This document shows positions 46,462-55,568 of a DNA stretch of 64,000 nucleotides, in pieces. Position numbers and translations under genes: made by a program. The notes under the pieces are model-generated. The model did no database searches. It was given only the letters and a program-made list of their open reading frames with translations, and was not told where the DNA came from. Numbering within the stretch: position 1 is the stretch's first letter; every line of letters starts with the position of its first letter. Origin of the DNA: Vibrio comitans (lineage in GTDB: Bacteria; Pseudomonadota; Gammaproteobacteria; Enterobacterales; Vibrionaceae); contig AP024867.1 of the NCBI GenBank assembly GCA_024346835.1, positions 186,001 to 250,000 of the forward strand, in the 5' to 3' direction.

Positions 46462-48033
46462 ATGACTAATCAATTCAGCAAACTAGCTATTTCAGCAGGA
46501 ATGTTGGCAGCATCAGCGTCAGCTGTAGCCGCTGACAAGCCAAATATCCTTGCCATCTTTGGTGATGATATTGGCCTATGGAATATCGGCGCATACAACC
46601 AAGGCATGATGGGCTATGAAACCCCTAACATCGACCGTATTGCCAGTGAAGGTGCACTGTTTACCGACCACTACGGTCAGCAATCATGTACAGCGGGTCG
46701 TGCCTCGTTTATTACTGGCCAAGAACCATTCCGTACTGGTTTATTGACTATCGGTATGCCGGGTTCTACTCACGGCATTCCTGACTGGGCACCAACCATT
46801 GCTGATCTATTGAAAGACCAAGGTTACATGACCGCTCAGTTTGGTAAAAACCACCTTGGTGACCAAGACCAACATCTACCGACAAAACATGGCTTCGACG
46901 AGTTCTTTGGCAATCTATACCACTTGAATGCGGAAGAAGAGCCTGAGACTTACTACTACCCTAAAGACCCTGAGTTTCGCAAAAATTATGGCCCGCGTGG
47001 TGTAATTAAGTCTTACGCTGATGGTCGCATTGAAGATACCGGCCCAATGACGCGTAAGCGCATGGAAACCGCTGATGAAGAATTCCTTGATTCTTCACTC
47101 GCCTTCATGGAAAAAGCAGTAAAAGCGGACAAGCCTTTCTTTATCTGGCACAACACCACACGTATGCACGTTTGGACTCGCCTTCAAGAGAAATACCAAG
47201 GTAAGTCAGGCATCAGCATCTATGCCGATGGCATGCTAGAGCACGATGATCACGTTGGTATTCTGCTGGATAAGCTTGACGATTTAGGTATTGCTGACAA
47301 CACCATCGTTATCTACTCAACCGATAACGGTGCAGAAACAGTGTCTTGGCCAGATGGTGGTGCTACACCATTCTACGGCGAGAAAGGTACTACTTGGGAA
47401 GGCGGTATGCGTGTTCCTCAACTTGTGCGCTGGCCTGGCGTGATTGAACCAGGTTCTCGCTACAACGACATGATGGCGCACCAAGATTGGTTGCCAACTA
47501 TCATGGCGGCAGCTGGTGTTCCAGATGTGAAAGAGAAGCTTGCTGAAGGTTACACGTCTAACGGCAAAGAGTGGCGCGTACATATCGATGGCTACAACTT
47601 CATGCCTTACTTTGAAGGTAAGCAAGAAAAAGGTCCTCGTGAGTCACTACTTTACTTCACCGCTAATGGCGAGCTAAACGCTATCCGTTGGAATGATTGG
47701 AAACTGCACTTCGCAACCCTAGAAGGCAACATCACCGATGCGGTGCGCTTTGAGTCTAACTGGCCGAAGATCATTCACCTGCGTGCTGACCCATTTGAGA
47801 AGGCGCCACACGAATCAGGTATGTACTTACGCTGGATGGCGGACAACATGTGGTTATTCGTACCTGTTCAAGATGAACTTGGTAAGTTCTTTGCAACGCT
47901 AGGACAGTACCCTCGTCAAGAAGGTCAAGTACTAAACCCTGCGGCAATCAGCCAAACGTCATTGGGTGTGAAGGCAAAACTAAATCAAATCGACCAGCTT
48001 CAAAAGCAAATTGATGAGATGAACAAGAAATAA
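46462..48033 (+). CDS. Exported sulfatase, Cys type (CTAGR), second copy
   Basis: 523 residues; a Sec signal of about 24 residues ends SAVAA. Asp35-Asp36 (FGDD) bind calcium, and Cys76 of CTAGR is the residue to become formylglycine, followed by ASFITGQ; STDNGAE is the second metal segment. Long blocks agree with the sulfatase at 40200 (DEFFGNLYHLNAEEEPE, DPEFRK, YGPRGVIKSYADG), so they arose by duplication. It differs by a longer C-terminal tail ending in a coiled segment (KAKLNQIDQLQKQIDEMNKK). GGAG lies 6 bases before ATG. A strong terminator follows. Codon bias suggests high expression. Confidence 0.92.
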   Translation: MTNQFSKLAISAGMLAASASAVAADKPNILAIFGDDIGLWNIGAYNQGMMGYETPNIDRIASEGALFTDHYGQQSCTAGRASFITGQEPFRTGLLTIGMPGSTHGIPDWAPTIADLLKDQGYMTAQFGKNHLGDQDQHLPTKHGFDEFFGNLYHLNAEEEPETYYYPKDPEFRKNYGPRGVIKSYADGRIEDTGPMTRKRMETADEEFLDSSLAFMEKAVKADKPFFIWHNTTRMHVWTRLQEKYQGKSGISIYADGMLEHDDHVGILLDKLDDLGIADNTIVIYSTDNGAETVSWPDGGATPFYGEKGTTWEGGMRVPQLVRWPGVIEPGSRYNDMMAHQDWLPTIMAAAGVPDVKEKLAEGYTSNGKEWRVHIDGYNFMPYFEGKQEKGPRESLLYFTANGELNAIRWNDWKLHFATLEGNITDAVRFESNWPKIIHLRADPFEKAPHESGMYLRWMADNMWLFVPVQDELGKFFATLGQYPRQEGQVLNPAAISQTSLGVKAKLNQIDQLQKQIDEMNKK

Positions 48034-48071
48034 TCATTCCACGTTATTCCTCTCTGCTTGTTAGAGACTTT

Positions 48072-48098
48072 GCTCAGCCCTTGCGGCTGAGCTTTTTT
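48072..48098 (+). terminator. Terminator of the second sulfatase
   Basis: GCTCAGCC (48072-48079) / GGCTGAGC (48085-48092), loop CTTGC, followed by six Ts. Confidence 0.9.
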
Positions 48099-48141
48099 AT
48101 TCGTGTTAGAATGAAGTCATAACAACGACTTAGAGTTCGCC

Positions 48142-48525
48142 ATGCTAAAGGGTACCCACCACGTCGCCATCATCTGTAGCGATTATCAAACATCAAAACA
48201 CTTCTACACGCATATTCTTGGGTTAAATATCATCGCTGAGAACTATCGAGCGCATAGAGACTCTTACAAGCTTGATCTAGCCTTGCCTGATGGAACGCAA
48301 ATTGAGCTGTTTTCTTTCCCTTCGCCACCAAAACGCCCAAGCACACCTGAAGCTCAGGGGTTGAGACACTTGGCTTTTAAAGTCGATGATTTAGATAGTT
48401 GTATCAAACATCTAGAAGAAAATAAGATTGAAGTAGAAGCGGTACGCGTGGATGAGTTTACAGGTAAACTCTTTACCTTTTTTAAAGACCCTGATGATTT
48501 ACCTCTAGAGTTATACGAGGGTTAG
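48142..48525 (+). CDS. gloA2: VOC-family glyoxalase I-like metalloprotein (YaeR)
   Basis: 127 residues, full-length match to E. coli YaeR/GloA2: HHVAIICSDYQTSKHFYTHI then LGL at the start, DGTQIELFSFPSPPKRPSTP, GLRHLAFKVDDLD and the end FFKDPDDLPLELYE. Metal-binding His/Glu of the VOC fold are present (His6 or His7, Glu52, His73, Glu124 approximately). The precise substrate is not established for the family. Its 3' end overlaps the convergent ParB-fold gene by 4 bases. Confidence 0.9.
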   Translation: MLKGTHHVAIICSDYQTSKHFYTHILGLNIIAENYRAHRDSYKLDLALPDGTQIELFSFPSPPKRPSTPEAQGLRHLAFKVDDLDSCIKHLEENKIEVEAVRVDEFTGKLFTFFKDPDDLPLELYEG

Positions 48526-48902
48526 TAAGTGAGTGTCTCTGGGTCAACGTCAATGAAATGAGGCGGGATAGGTTTCGCAAACTGCACTGCCATAATATGA
48601 GTCGCGCCTTGCATCAAGGCCTTACAAACCCTATGCATACCATCCATTACCCGCCCTTCATGGCACAAGATAATGGGATATTTTAGGTCTGTTTGCTGAA
48701 TGAGTTTGGCATGTTCCGCAATATTGCGACAGGTTGGTTTAGCACCGCCAAGATCATACCAAAAGGCCTCATCTAACTCTTGAATTGTATCTAGGGGCAC
48801 GCTAACTACTGGCATCCCTTGCGCCATCTTAACAAGTTTAATCACATCCCAGATCAAAAGCTTGCCATCAATAGAGCGCCTAAAATGGTACTGCTGCCTC
48901 AA
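48522..48902 (-). CDS. ParB/Srx-fold protein, last gene of the nrfBCDEF operon
   Basis: 126 residues. The segment YPIILCHEGRVMDGMHRVCK then ALMQGATHIMAVQF is the ParB/sulfiredoxin-type DGxHR motif (DGMHR), which in relatives binds nucleotides or modifies cysteine. The best start is TTG 48902, overlapping the nrfF stop (TTGA), and no ATG is available before residue 26. It therefore seems translationally coupled to nrfF. A role in nitrite reduction is not known; it may simply be a passenger. Confidence 0.65.
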   Translation of the reverse strand: MRQQYHFRRSIDGKLLIWDVIKLVKMAQGMPVVSVPLDTIQELDEAFWYDLGGAKPTCRNIAEHAKLIQQTDLKYPIILCHEGRVMDGMHRVCKALMQGATHIMAVQFAKPIPPHFIDVDPETLTY

Positions 48903-49333
48903 TCTATGCCTCGTATCGTTCGTTTGATATGCCCAACACTAAAACCAATCATAAATAGTCCTAGTACGATAGGGATCCCCCACAGCATGGCATTCTTGAT
49001 ACTAAATGAGGGCTGATAGAGTACATGCTCACCGTATCTCTCCACCATATACTCTTTGACCTCATCTTCGGATTTTCCTGCCTTAATCAATTCAAACACT
49101 CTAAGTCGAATGTCCTTAGCCACCGCCGAATTAGATTCGATTAAATTTTGATTCTGACACATGGGGCATCGCAAAGTTTTAGCCAGATAAATCGCCTGCT
49201 TTTGCTGCGCCACAGAATCAAACTCAAACAGATCGACAGGATGAGAAATCGTTTGATAACCCGCAGCAAAAACAGATGATGCATAGCAAAGGCTCAATGT
49301 CAGCAACACCATTAAACGCCCAAATAATCTCAT
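48899..49333 (-). CDS. nrfF: Cytochrome c nitrite reductase heme-lyase subunit NrfF (CcmH-like)
   Basis: 144 residues with a signal peptide (about 1-23), the thioredoxin-like heme-lyase motif LRCPMCQNQNLIESNSAVAK (CxxC near residues 54-57) and a C-terminal membrane helix (about 115-133). CcmH/NrfF keeps apocytochrome cysteines reduced; NrfF with NrfE and NrfG attaches the special CWSCK heme of NrfA. Its start overlaps nrfE by 4 bases. Confidence 0.92.
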   Translation of the reverse strand: MRLFGRLMVLLTLSLCYASSVFAAGYQTISHPVDLFEFDSVAQQKQAIYLAKTLRCPMCQNQNLIESNSAVAKDIRLRVFELIKAGKSEDEVKEYMVERYGEHVLYQPSFSIKNAMLWGIPIVLGLFMIGFSVGHIKRTIRGID

Positions 49334-51294
49334 GTTTGATATCTCCGCGTTATTGCTCTTTTGCTGCGCGGATTAAATTGCTTAACCAATACTCCGCGGA
49401 CAAGTAACCCAATACCGGCGAAGACCACCAACAGACCTCCCATACCAATCCAGCGAATAAAGGCCTTAAATTGAATTCGCACAGCGTAATGTTGAGGATC
49501 TAGCTTTTCTCCGAGGGTGATATAAACATCGCCATTCCAATATGGCGTCAAAGAGGGCTCAGTCATGTTCATGACGCGAACCGGATAATGTCGCTTCTCA
49601 GGTCTTGCTATCAGGCTATTCCCCGAGTTATCAGTAATCTCAATGACAGCTTGCTCAGCGGTGAAATTCGGCGCAACGTAGAGTTCGGTTTGCTGATAAT
49701 TGATGTTGTAGTCGCCAAACTGCACGCTACTTTTTGGACCGAGCTTGGCGGTCAGTTCGTAAGAATAGTAGCTATTCATACTGGCTCCAAAAGCCAGTAA
49801 CGCTACACCAATATGAGCAATTGAAACGAGATAAATCTTGTACCTATATTCTTTTTTTCGCACTCGCAAGCAGCGAAGAACGTGAGTCACAATTAGCCAA
49901 GTCGCAACCCAGGTAGTGATAAACGCATAGGTAGACCATGTGGCTGCGACCTCACTGTCTTGGTTGGTGTAGTAATGGATAAACACTAGAGACAGAAAGC
50001 CACTCACTGACACCGTAATTGATGCCAGCTTTCTAGGGAAATCACCCGACTTTGCCTGCCATTTGAGTAGTGGGCTTAATGCCATTGCTGTTAGCGCAAT
50101 AATGGTCAATGGCGCAAACAATAAGTTGAAGTAAGGCGCGCCGACAGAGATGTTACCTAAACCAAATAATTGGTACAGCATGGGATAAAATGTACCGAGA
50201 AGGACAATCGCCGTTGCTAATACAAAAAGATTGAGTGCCCACAAGATAAAGGTATTTTTACTAGAAAACCCCGAGATAGTATTGGACTTAATTGACGCGG
50301 CTCGATTGATAAGCAAAACATAGGCGCTTATAAATACCAAGCTCAAAATCCCCAGCAATGTCAGCCCTTTACTGGGATCAACTGCAAATGCATGCACTGA
50401 GGTCAATACACCGGAGCGAACAATAAAAGTACCCAATATACTAAGACAAAAAGTCACTATCGCTAGCGAAAACGTCCACAGTTTTAGCTGCCCTTGCTTT
50501 CGACTCGCAATTACCGAATGCACTAACGCCGTCGCCGTTAACCAAGGCAAAAGGGAAGCGTTTTCAACCGGATCCCAGAACCACCAACCGCCCCATCCTA
50601 GCTCGTAATAAGCCCATCCCGCACCAAGGATAATGCCTGCACTTAAGAAGACCCATGCTAATAAGGTATGCCGCGTTAATCGCTCAAAAAGCTCGCCTTC
50701 AGCCTTTGCCTCTATCAAGTAGCCGCAGGTTAGCGCCAGCACAGAAGCAAATCCAACATAACCGACATACAGTAAGGGAGGATGAATGATAAGCCCTATA
50801 TCTTGTAGCATAGGATTGAGGTCTCTCCCCTCAAGTGGCAGGACCTCATTCATAGTAAAAGGATTAGAAGCAAGCAGAGTAAACCAGCTAAAAATAGACA
50901 CCAGAACCAGCATCAGCCAACTAGCATGAAAGTCACTCACACTATTATTTTTTCTGGAAACCAATACAGCCCAGCCTGCAATTATGGCAACCCAAAACAA
51001 CATTGAACCTTGGTGGCCACCCCAGGTTGCTGCGATCTTAAATGGCAAAGCTAATGCGCTGTTAGAGTTATCAGAGACATAAGACAGTGAGAAGTCATCA
51101 GTGGCAAACGCATAACTCAATAATAACAGTGACAAGCCAGCAAAAAGGAAGACTATATTGGAAAAAGAACGAGAGAGAACCGCAAGCACAGCAATTTGCT
51201 TGCTCTGCGAAAGGCTATAAAGCCCTACTGCGGCACCGCAACTGCTGATGACTGCCGTTAGGATCAAGCAAAACAACCCTAGATTCGCTAGCAT
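49330..51294 (-). CDS. nrfE: Heme lyase NrfE (CcmF family)
   Basis: 654 residues from ATG 51294 (AGGGA 5 bases before); the frame is open 15 codons further but lacks a ribosome-binding site. It has about 15 membrane helices with the periplasmic heme-handling WWD motif seen as WAYYELGWGGWWFWDPVENA, plus conserved His sites (GGHQGSMLFW, IHPPLLYVGY). It works with NrfF and NrfG to ligate heme to the CxxCK site of NrfA in the periplasm. It lies 72 bases after nrfD. Confidence 0.93.
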   Translation of the reverse strand: MLANLGLFCLILTAVISSCGAAVGLYSLSQSKQIAVLAVLSRSFSNIVFLFAGLSLLLLSYAFATDDFSLSYVSDNSNSALALPFKIAATWGGHQGSMLFWVAIIAGWAVLVSRKNNSVSDFHASWLMLVLVSIFSWFTLLASNPFTMNEVLPLEGRDLNPMLQDIGLIIHPPLLYVGYVGFASVLALTCGYLIEAKAEGELFERLTRHTLLAWVFLSAGIILGAGWAYYELGWGGWWFWDPVENASLLPWLTATALVHSVIASRKQGQLKLWTFSLAIVTFCLSILGTFIVRSGVLTSVHAFAVDPSKGLTLLGILSLVFISAYVLLINRAASIKSNTISGFSSKNTFILWALNLFVLATAIVLLGTFYPMLYQLFGLGNISVGAPYFNLLFAPLTIIALTAMALSPLLKWQAKSGDFPRKLASITVSVSGFLSLVFIHYYTNQDSEVAATWSTYAFITTWVATWLIVTHVLRCLRVRKKEYRYKIYLVSIAHIGVALLAFGASMNSYYSYELTAKLGPKSSVQFGDYNINYQQTELYVAPNFTAEQAVIEITDNSGNSLIARPEKRHYPVRVMNMTEPSLTPYWNGDVYITLGEKLDPQHYAVRIQFKAFIRWIGMGGLLVVFAGIGLLVRGVLVKQFNPRSKRAITRRYQT

Positions 51295-51366
51295 CTCATT
51301 CCCTATAAAAATAAACCCAAGTAACTCGAACGAATTCAAATTACCTGGGGTTTGTTCAGACGGAAT

Positions 51367-52314
51367 CTAAATAACCGTCATTTGTCCTGCATACAACACA
51401 AATGTACGTAGCATCAATACACCAATCAAGCTCAGACTAGTGACCGTCAAAATAAAACCATGATTATGCTTGGTGCTAGAAGGGCTAAAGTAGTTCATGG
51501 CCAATGGCAACAACATACCAATGCCCACCACGCCAAACCAGAACCAATTAGACCAGAATCCACCACCTATGGCATTCCAAGCCGCCGCTTCGTGCTGTCC
51601 ACCGGTAAAGATAAGGCCGGTGAAAAATGTCACAAGAACAAACAGCTCAAACAGCACCACTGGACGTTCAAAGCTATGAATCCAAGCCACACTGGAGCTA
51701 TGTGCATCCTCTTTAAACACCAGTATGCCAAATAACAAACACGCCGCTGCGCCTGATGACAAACTAGAAAACAAGAAAAGGATCGGTAGTACAGGATTGT
51801 TGAGCATTGGATAGGTTTGCAGCGCCGACAGTAAGAATCCAGTGTAGGCTGCTAGAGCAATTGCTAAAAATCCAAGAAACAACTCGATGCCATTCTCGAA
51901 GGTTTTGAACTTAACAAGCAAGCCATCAACAAACTGAAACTTGCCCCCTAAGAAGTTCATGATGGTGGTTCTAAAGATGATGCCTATCCAGACAAACAAT
52001 ACCGCCATGTAGACCTGGAATAAAATCACACCCATCGACATCACCGACGTCGGGTTGTAATAGATCATGATCTTCCAGAAATCTAGAGGTTTAGTTAAGT
52101 GGAATACCAATATCAATAGGCCCACAATAATGCCAAATGGCGCGAGCCAAGCGATGGCTTTCATGATGCCATTTTCCGATGCGTCACCCGTGATGACCTT
52201 GCGTTTAAGGTATAAACCAACAATTACCGCACCTGCGGACATCCCTGCGAGGAAAAGATAGATGGCAATGATCCAATCCCACACCAAAGAGTCGAAATGA
52301 AATGCACTGTTCAT
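51367..52314 (-). CDS. nrfD: NrfD-type membrane quinol-oxidising subunit
   Basis: 315 residues from ATG 52314, 6 bases after GGAGG, one base after the nrfC stop; a longer in-frame ORF begins inside nrfC and is rejected. Eight or nine membrane helices; opening DWIIAIYLFLAGMSAGAVIV is the NrfD/PsrC signature. It takes electrons from menaquinol and passes them through NrfC and NrfB to NrfA. Confidence 0.93.
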   Translation of the reverse strand: MNSAFHFDSLVWDWIIAIYLFLAGMSAGAVIVGLYLKRKVITGDASENGIMKAIAWLAPFGIIVGLLILVFHLTKPLDFWKIMIYYNPTSVMSMGVILFQVYMAVLFVWIGIIFRTTIMNFLGGKFQFVDGLLVKFKTFENGIELFLGFLAIALAAYTGFLLSALQTYPMLNNPVLPILFLFSSLSSGAAACLLFGILVFKEDAHSSSVAWIHSFERPVVLFELFVLVTFFTGLIFTGGQHEAAAWNAIGGGFWSNWFWFGVVGIGMLLPLAMNYFSPSSTKHNHGFILTVTSLSLIGVLMLRTFVLYAGQMTVI

Positions 52315-52315
52315 G

Positions 52316-53002
52316 TTACACCTCCCCCTTATCAAACGGCACTTTATACAGTTGAGGCTTGGTGCCCAAAGTGACCTTGTCACGATAAACTGGCTTGGCC
52401 TGAATTGCTTGGTTGATATTACTACTAGGATCGTTCAGATCACCGAATACCAATGCGCTGGTTGGGCAACTTTCAACACAAGCAGGTTGCTTACCTTCAG
52501 CAAGATTGGTATCACGACAGAAGTTACATTTATCAGCTGATTTATTTTCAGGATGAAAGAACCGCACTTGATATGGACATGCTGCTAAGCAGTAGCCACA
52601 ACCTACGCATTTCTCTTTGTGGACATCAACGATCCCTGTTTTTTCATCTTTGTAGGCTGCGCCTGTCGGGCAAACATACACACAAGGAGGGTTTTCACAA
52701 TGTTGGCAAGAATCTCGAGTAAATCGATACTCTACGTTAGGAAATTCACCTATAGGATCAGAGCGCTCAATCTCTAAACGACTGACTCCCTCGGGAACAT
52801 TATTCACCTCTCGGCATGCCTCAGTACACGCAGTACAGCCAATACAGGCATTTTCATCATGTAGCATGCCGTATTTGATCTTCGCCTCTTCTTCGCCACT
52901 GGCAAACGAGTTCCGACTAGATAAAGCTGTCGTCGTGCCAACGCCCGTAGTAAAGATGACGGCGCCTGCGCCTGCTATGAAGTTTCTTCTAGAACAACTC
53001 AT
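52316..53002 (-). CDS. nrfC: Fe-S electron-transfer subunit NrfC
   Basis: 228 residues. The Tat signal has a twin arginine (CSRRNFIAGAGAV). Four 4Fe-4S cluster motifs are seen: CIGCTACTEAC, CQHCENPPCVYVCP, CVGCGYCLAACPYQ and CNFCRDTNLAEGKQPACVES then CP. It carries electrons from NrfD to NrfB on the periplasmic face. AGGAG is 7 bases before ATG. It starts 8 bases after nrfB. Confidence 0.94.
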   Translation of the reverse strand: MSCSRRNFIAGAGAVIFTTGVGTTTALSSRNSFASGEEEAKIKYGMLHDENACIGCTACTEACREVNNVPEGVSRLEIERSDPIGEFPNVEYRFTRDSCQHCENPPCVYVCPTGAAYKDEKTGIVDVHKEKCVGCGYCLAACPYQVRFFHPENKSADKCNFCRDTNLAEGKQPACVESCPTSALVFGDLNDPSSNINQAIQAKPVYRDKVTLGTKPQLYKVPFDKGEV

Positions 53003-53010
53003 ATCATCTC

Positions 53011-53595
53011 CTACTCTTCACGCTTGTGGTTGAAGTCTGAATGACAATCTACACACATACCAACGATGGCCTTATGGTCATAAGACAAGACCTTGGCATC
53101 GGTTCCATGAACCGTGTGGCAGTTAGAACAAGTTAAGTTCTTGGCGTGTACATCATGTGTCCAGCTTGATTCTCGTAGGCTTTCAGGAGTATGGCAATCC
53201 ATACAAGTGCTGTTTGCCTTAAGTATCATTTCAGGGGATAGCTGTTGCTTATCTGTCCCTACTTGAGACTGAGCATCAGAGTATTTGATGACGGTTGATC
53301 CGCCGTCGCGGTGATCTGGCCCGATGTTGCTATGACAGTCGGTGCAGTTGGCTTCTTTGCCGATAGCATCGATGACATTTTGTCCATGAGATCCAGCTAA
53401 AGTGTGTTTAGAGTCTTTATGACATTGAGTACATTTGTAATCTTTGTCTCGTATCAACTCTACTTTAAAGCGCTCTGATGTCGCTGAATCACTAGGGACA
53501 CCATCATTGGCCAAAGCATTAATAGAATAACCAAATAGACACAGCGCTAATAAGGCTTGAAGCATTGTGGCTATGGTCAATTTAATATTGCCCAT
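53011..53595 (-). CDS. nrfB: Pentaheme cytochrome NrfB
   Basis: 194 residues with a Sec signal (about 1-29, ending NALA). Five CxxCH sites (CTQCH, CTDCH, CMDCH, CSNCH, CVDCH) match NrfB, the soluble periplasmic donor to NrfA. It is first gene of the minus-strand nrfBCDEF unit and is divergent from nrfA with 468 bases between them. AAGGATACG precedes ATG. Confidence 0.94.
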   Translation of the reverse strand: MGNIKLTIATMLQALLALCLFGYSINALANDGVPSDSATSERFKVELIRDKDYKCTQCHKDSKHTLAGSHGQNVIDAIGKEANCTDCHSNIGPDHRDGGSTVIKYSDAQSQVGTDKQQLSPEMILKANSTCMDCHTPESLRESSWTHDVHAKNLTCSNCHTVHGTDAKVLSYDHKAIVGMCVDCHSDFNHKREE

Positions 53596-54063
53596 CGTAT
53601 CCTTTCCTTAAATCGAAATAGAATCAATTTATTTCGACCACTAATTAACAACTCTCAGCTCAATATTATTGAAGCCAAGTGCAATCAATTCTTAATTAGG
53701 ATAAGCCACAACGCTTTACGCCATAATAATAGTAACTAATGTGCTACATAACGAACAATTTGATACATATTAGTGACACAGATCGACTAATATCTTCAGA
53801 CCGCAAGTATGTAAGTCATTGATTTTCAAGTGATAATAAATCTCATTAACTATTATTTACATATAAGTTCATCTTTGTGATCTACACCTATAGTGTAAAT
53901 TGATCTAGATCAATTTAAATCCTATTGGCTCATGTGGGCCTTTATTTTTCACTTACACTTACCCCGTTGTCTATATTGATCCACCGTATAGGCTCCACCT
54001 CCAATTCTTTTAGGAAGCTGCCCCACAACGCAATTCATAAAATGAGAATATGGAGATAGCATT
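53596..54063. other. nrfB/nrfA divergent control region
   Basis: 468 AT-rich bases with no credible gene. Besides the FNR box at 53900-53913 it contains several NarL/NarP-like heptamer candidates (for example TACATAT near 53765), too degenerate to assign. A short ORF across 53949-54161 on the minus strand is a shadow of nrfA. Confidence 0.5.
53900..53913. promoter_or_regulatory. FNR binding site for nrf genes
   Basis: TTGATCTAGATCAA equals the FNR consensus TTGAT-N4-ATCAA exactly. With a -10 candidate at about 53941-53946 the box centre would be roughly 45 bases upstream of the nrfA start, near the classical class II activation position. It implies anaerobic induction of nrfA and possibly of nrfB. 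Confidence 0.85.
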
Positions 54064-55485
54064 GTGAACAAACAGTGGAAACTAGGGTTTTTCGCGCCTT
54101 TAGCTTTGTTAGGTCTTTTGACCTGCAGTGCTTTTGCGACTGCCGAGGATGGAGTGCGCATTGATCCGCGTAATCAAGCATTCGAAGAAGCACATCCCGA
54201 TCAATACCATAGCTGGAAAGCCACCAGCGAAAGTGAAGAAATAGACGACGCGCTTGCTGGCGACCCTAATATGGTCATCCTATGGGCAGGTTACGGCTTT
54301 GCCAAAGATTACAACAAAGCACGTGGCCACTTCTATGCGGTTGATGACGTAAGACAAACCTTGCGTACTGGTGGACCTACTGATGCAGAATCAGGGCCTA
54401 TGCCGATGGCATGCTGGAGCTGTAAAAGTCCTGATGTTGCTCGAGTAATCGATGAGCGCGGAGAAGATGGATACTTTGAAGGTAAATGGGCTCGTCTTGG
54501 TGGCGAAATTGTTAACCCTATAGGCTGTTCTGACTGTCACGATACTGGTAGTGAAAAATTCAAAAATGGTGAGCCTGAGCTAGCCATTACCCGTCCGTAT
54601 GTCGATCGCGCTATGCAAGCCATCGGCAAGCCTTTCGAAGAGCAATCTCGTTTAGACCAACAAGCTAGCGTTTGTGCGCAATGCCACGTTGAGTACTACT
54701 TCGTGAAAGACGCTAAAAATGCCGTTAAATTCCCTTGGGATATGGGCACCAGTGTCGGTGAAATGGAACTTTACTACGATGCTCTTGGCTTTGCAGATTG
54801 GACCCATGGCGTGTCTAAAGCCCCAATGCTAAAAGCTCAGCACCCAGGCTACGAGACTTGGCGTGATGGTATTCATGGCAAGAACAACGTCGTATGTGTT
54901 GACTGTCATATGCCTAAAGTCGAAAAAGAAGATGGCACGGTTTATACCGATCATAAGATTGGTAACCCATTCGATCGCTTCGAAGATACGTGTGCAAATT
55001 GTCACACTCAGAGCAAAGATCAGCTTCAGGGCATAGTTTCAACACGTAAAGCGCAAGTGCTGAACATGAAATTGACCGCTGAGAAGCAGATTGTTGCCGC
55101 TCACTTTGAGGCCAAAGCAGCTTGGGATGCAGGGGCGACAGAGCAAGAGATGGCACCTATCCTACAAGATATTCGTCACGCTCAATGGCGCTGGGATTAC
55201 GCTATCGCATCACATGGCGTACACATGCACGCTCCTGAGATTGCACTAGAAGTTCTAGGTACGGCTGTTGATAGAGCAGCAGACGCAAGAACGAAGACTA
55301 TTCGACTTCTTGCGAAGAAAGGTGTTACAGACCCAGTACAAATCCCTGATATTTCCACCAAAGAGAAAGCACAAGCGGCTCTTGGTATGGATATGGATGC
55401 GATGAATGCAGAGAAAGAACACTTCTTGAAGACTGTCGTACCAAAATGGGAAGAAGAAGCGCAAGCACGTGAAGCCAGTTATTAA
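54064..55485 (+). CDS. nrfA: Ammonia-forming cytochrome c nitrite reductase
   Basis: 473 residues, periplasmic pentaheme enzyme reducing nitrite to ammonium with six electrons. Signal peptide about 1-26 (ending SAFA). The catalytic heme site is CWSCK at 117-121, with four ordinary sites CSDCH, CAQCH, CVDCH and CANCH. Active-site residues appear in [19 protein letters not shown] (Tyr) and [20 protein letters not shown] (the calcium/lysine region). The start is GTG 54064, 9 bases after GGAG. An FNR box lies about 160 bases upstream. nrfG follows after a hairpin. Confidence 0.97.
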   Translation: MNKQWKLGFFAPLALLGLLTCSAFATAEDGVRIDPRNQAFEEAHPDQYHSWKATSESEEIDDALAGDPNMVILWAGYGFAKDYNKARGHFYAVDDVRQTLRTGGPTDAESGPMPMACWSCKSPDVARVIDERGEDGYFEGKWARLGGEIVNPIGCSDCHDTGSEKFKNGEPELAITRPYVDRAMQAIGKPFEEQSRLDQQASVCAQCHVEYYFVKDAKNAVKFPWDMGTSVGEMELYYDALGFADWTHGVSKAPMLKAQHPGYETWRDGIHGKNNVVCVDCHMPKVEKEDGTVYTDHKIGNPFDRFEDTCANCHTQSKDQLQGIVSTRKAQVLNMKLTAEKQIVAAHFEAKAAWDAGATEQEMAPILQDIRHAQWRWDYAIASHGVHMHAPEIALEVLGTAVDRAADARTKTIRLLAKKGVTDPVQIPDISTKEKAQAALGMDMDAMNAEKEHFLKTVVPKWEEEAQAREASY

Positions 55486-55525
55486 ACTTCACTTGAAATA
55501 GGCTGGCTACTATAACAACCTAACC

Positions 55526-55550
55526 GAGGCTCCGATAATTCCGGAGCCTC
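55526..55550 (+). terminator. Hairpin between nrfA and nrfG
   Basis: GAGGCTCCG (55526-55534) / CGGAGCCTC (55542-55550) with a 7-base loop and no T run. It may partly terminate transcription or protect the nrfA mRNA end, so that nrfG is made in smaller amounts. Confidence 0.6.
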
Positions 55551-55568
55551 ATTGTCACAGGAGAATCA

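Noticed and set aside
51367..52383. Longer NrfD start at 52383
   Set aside because: The extra codons lie inside nrfC, and ATG 52314 has an ideal GGAGG site directly after the nrfC stop.
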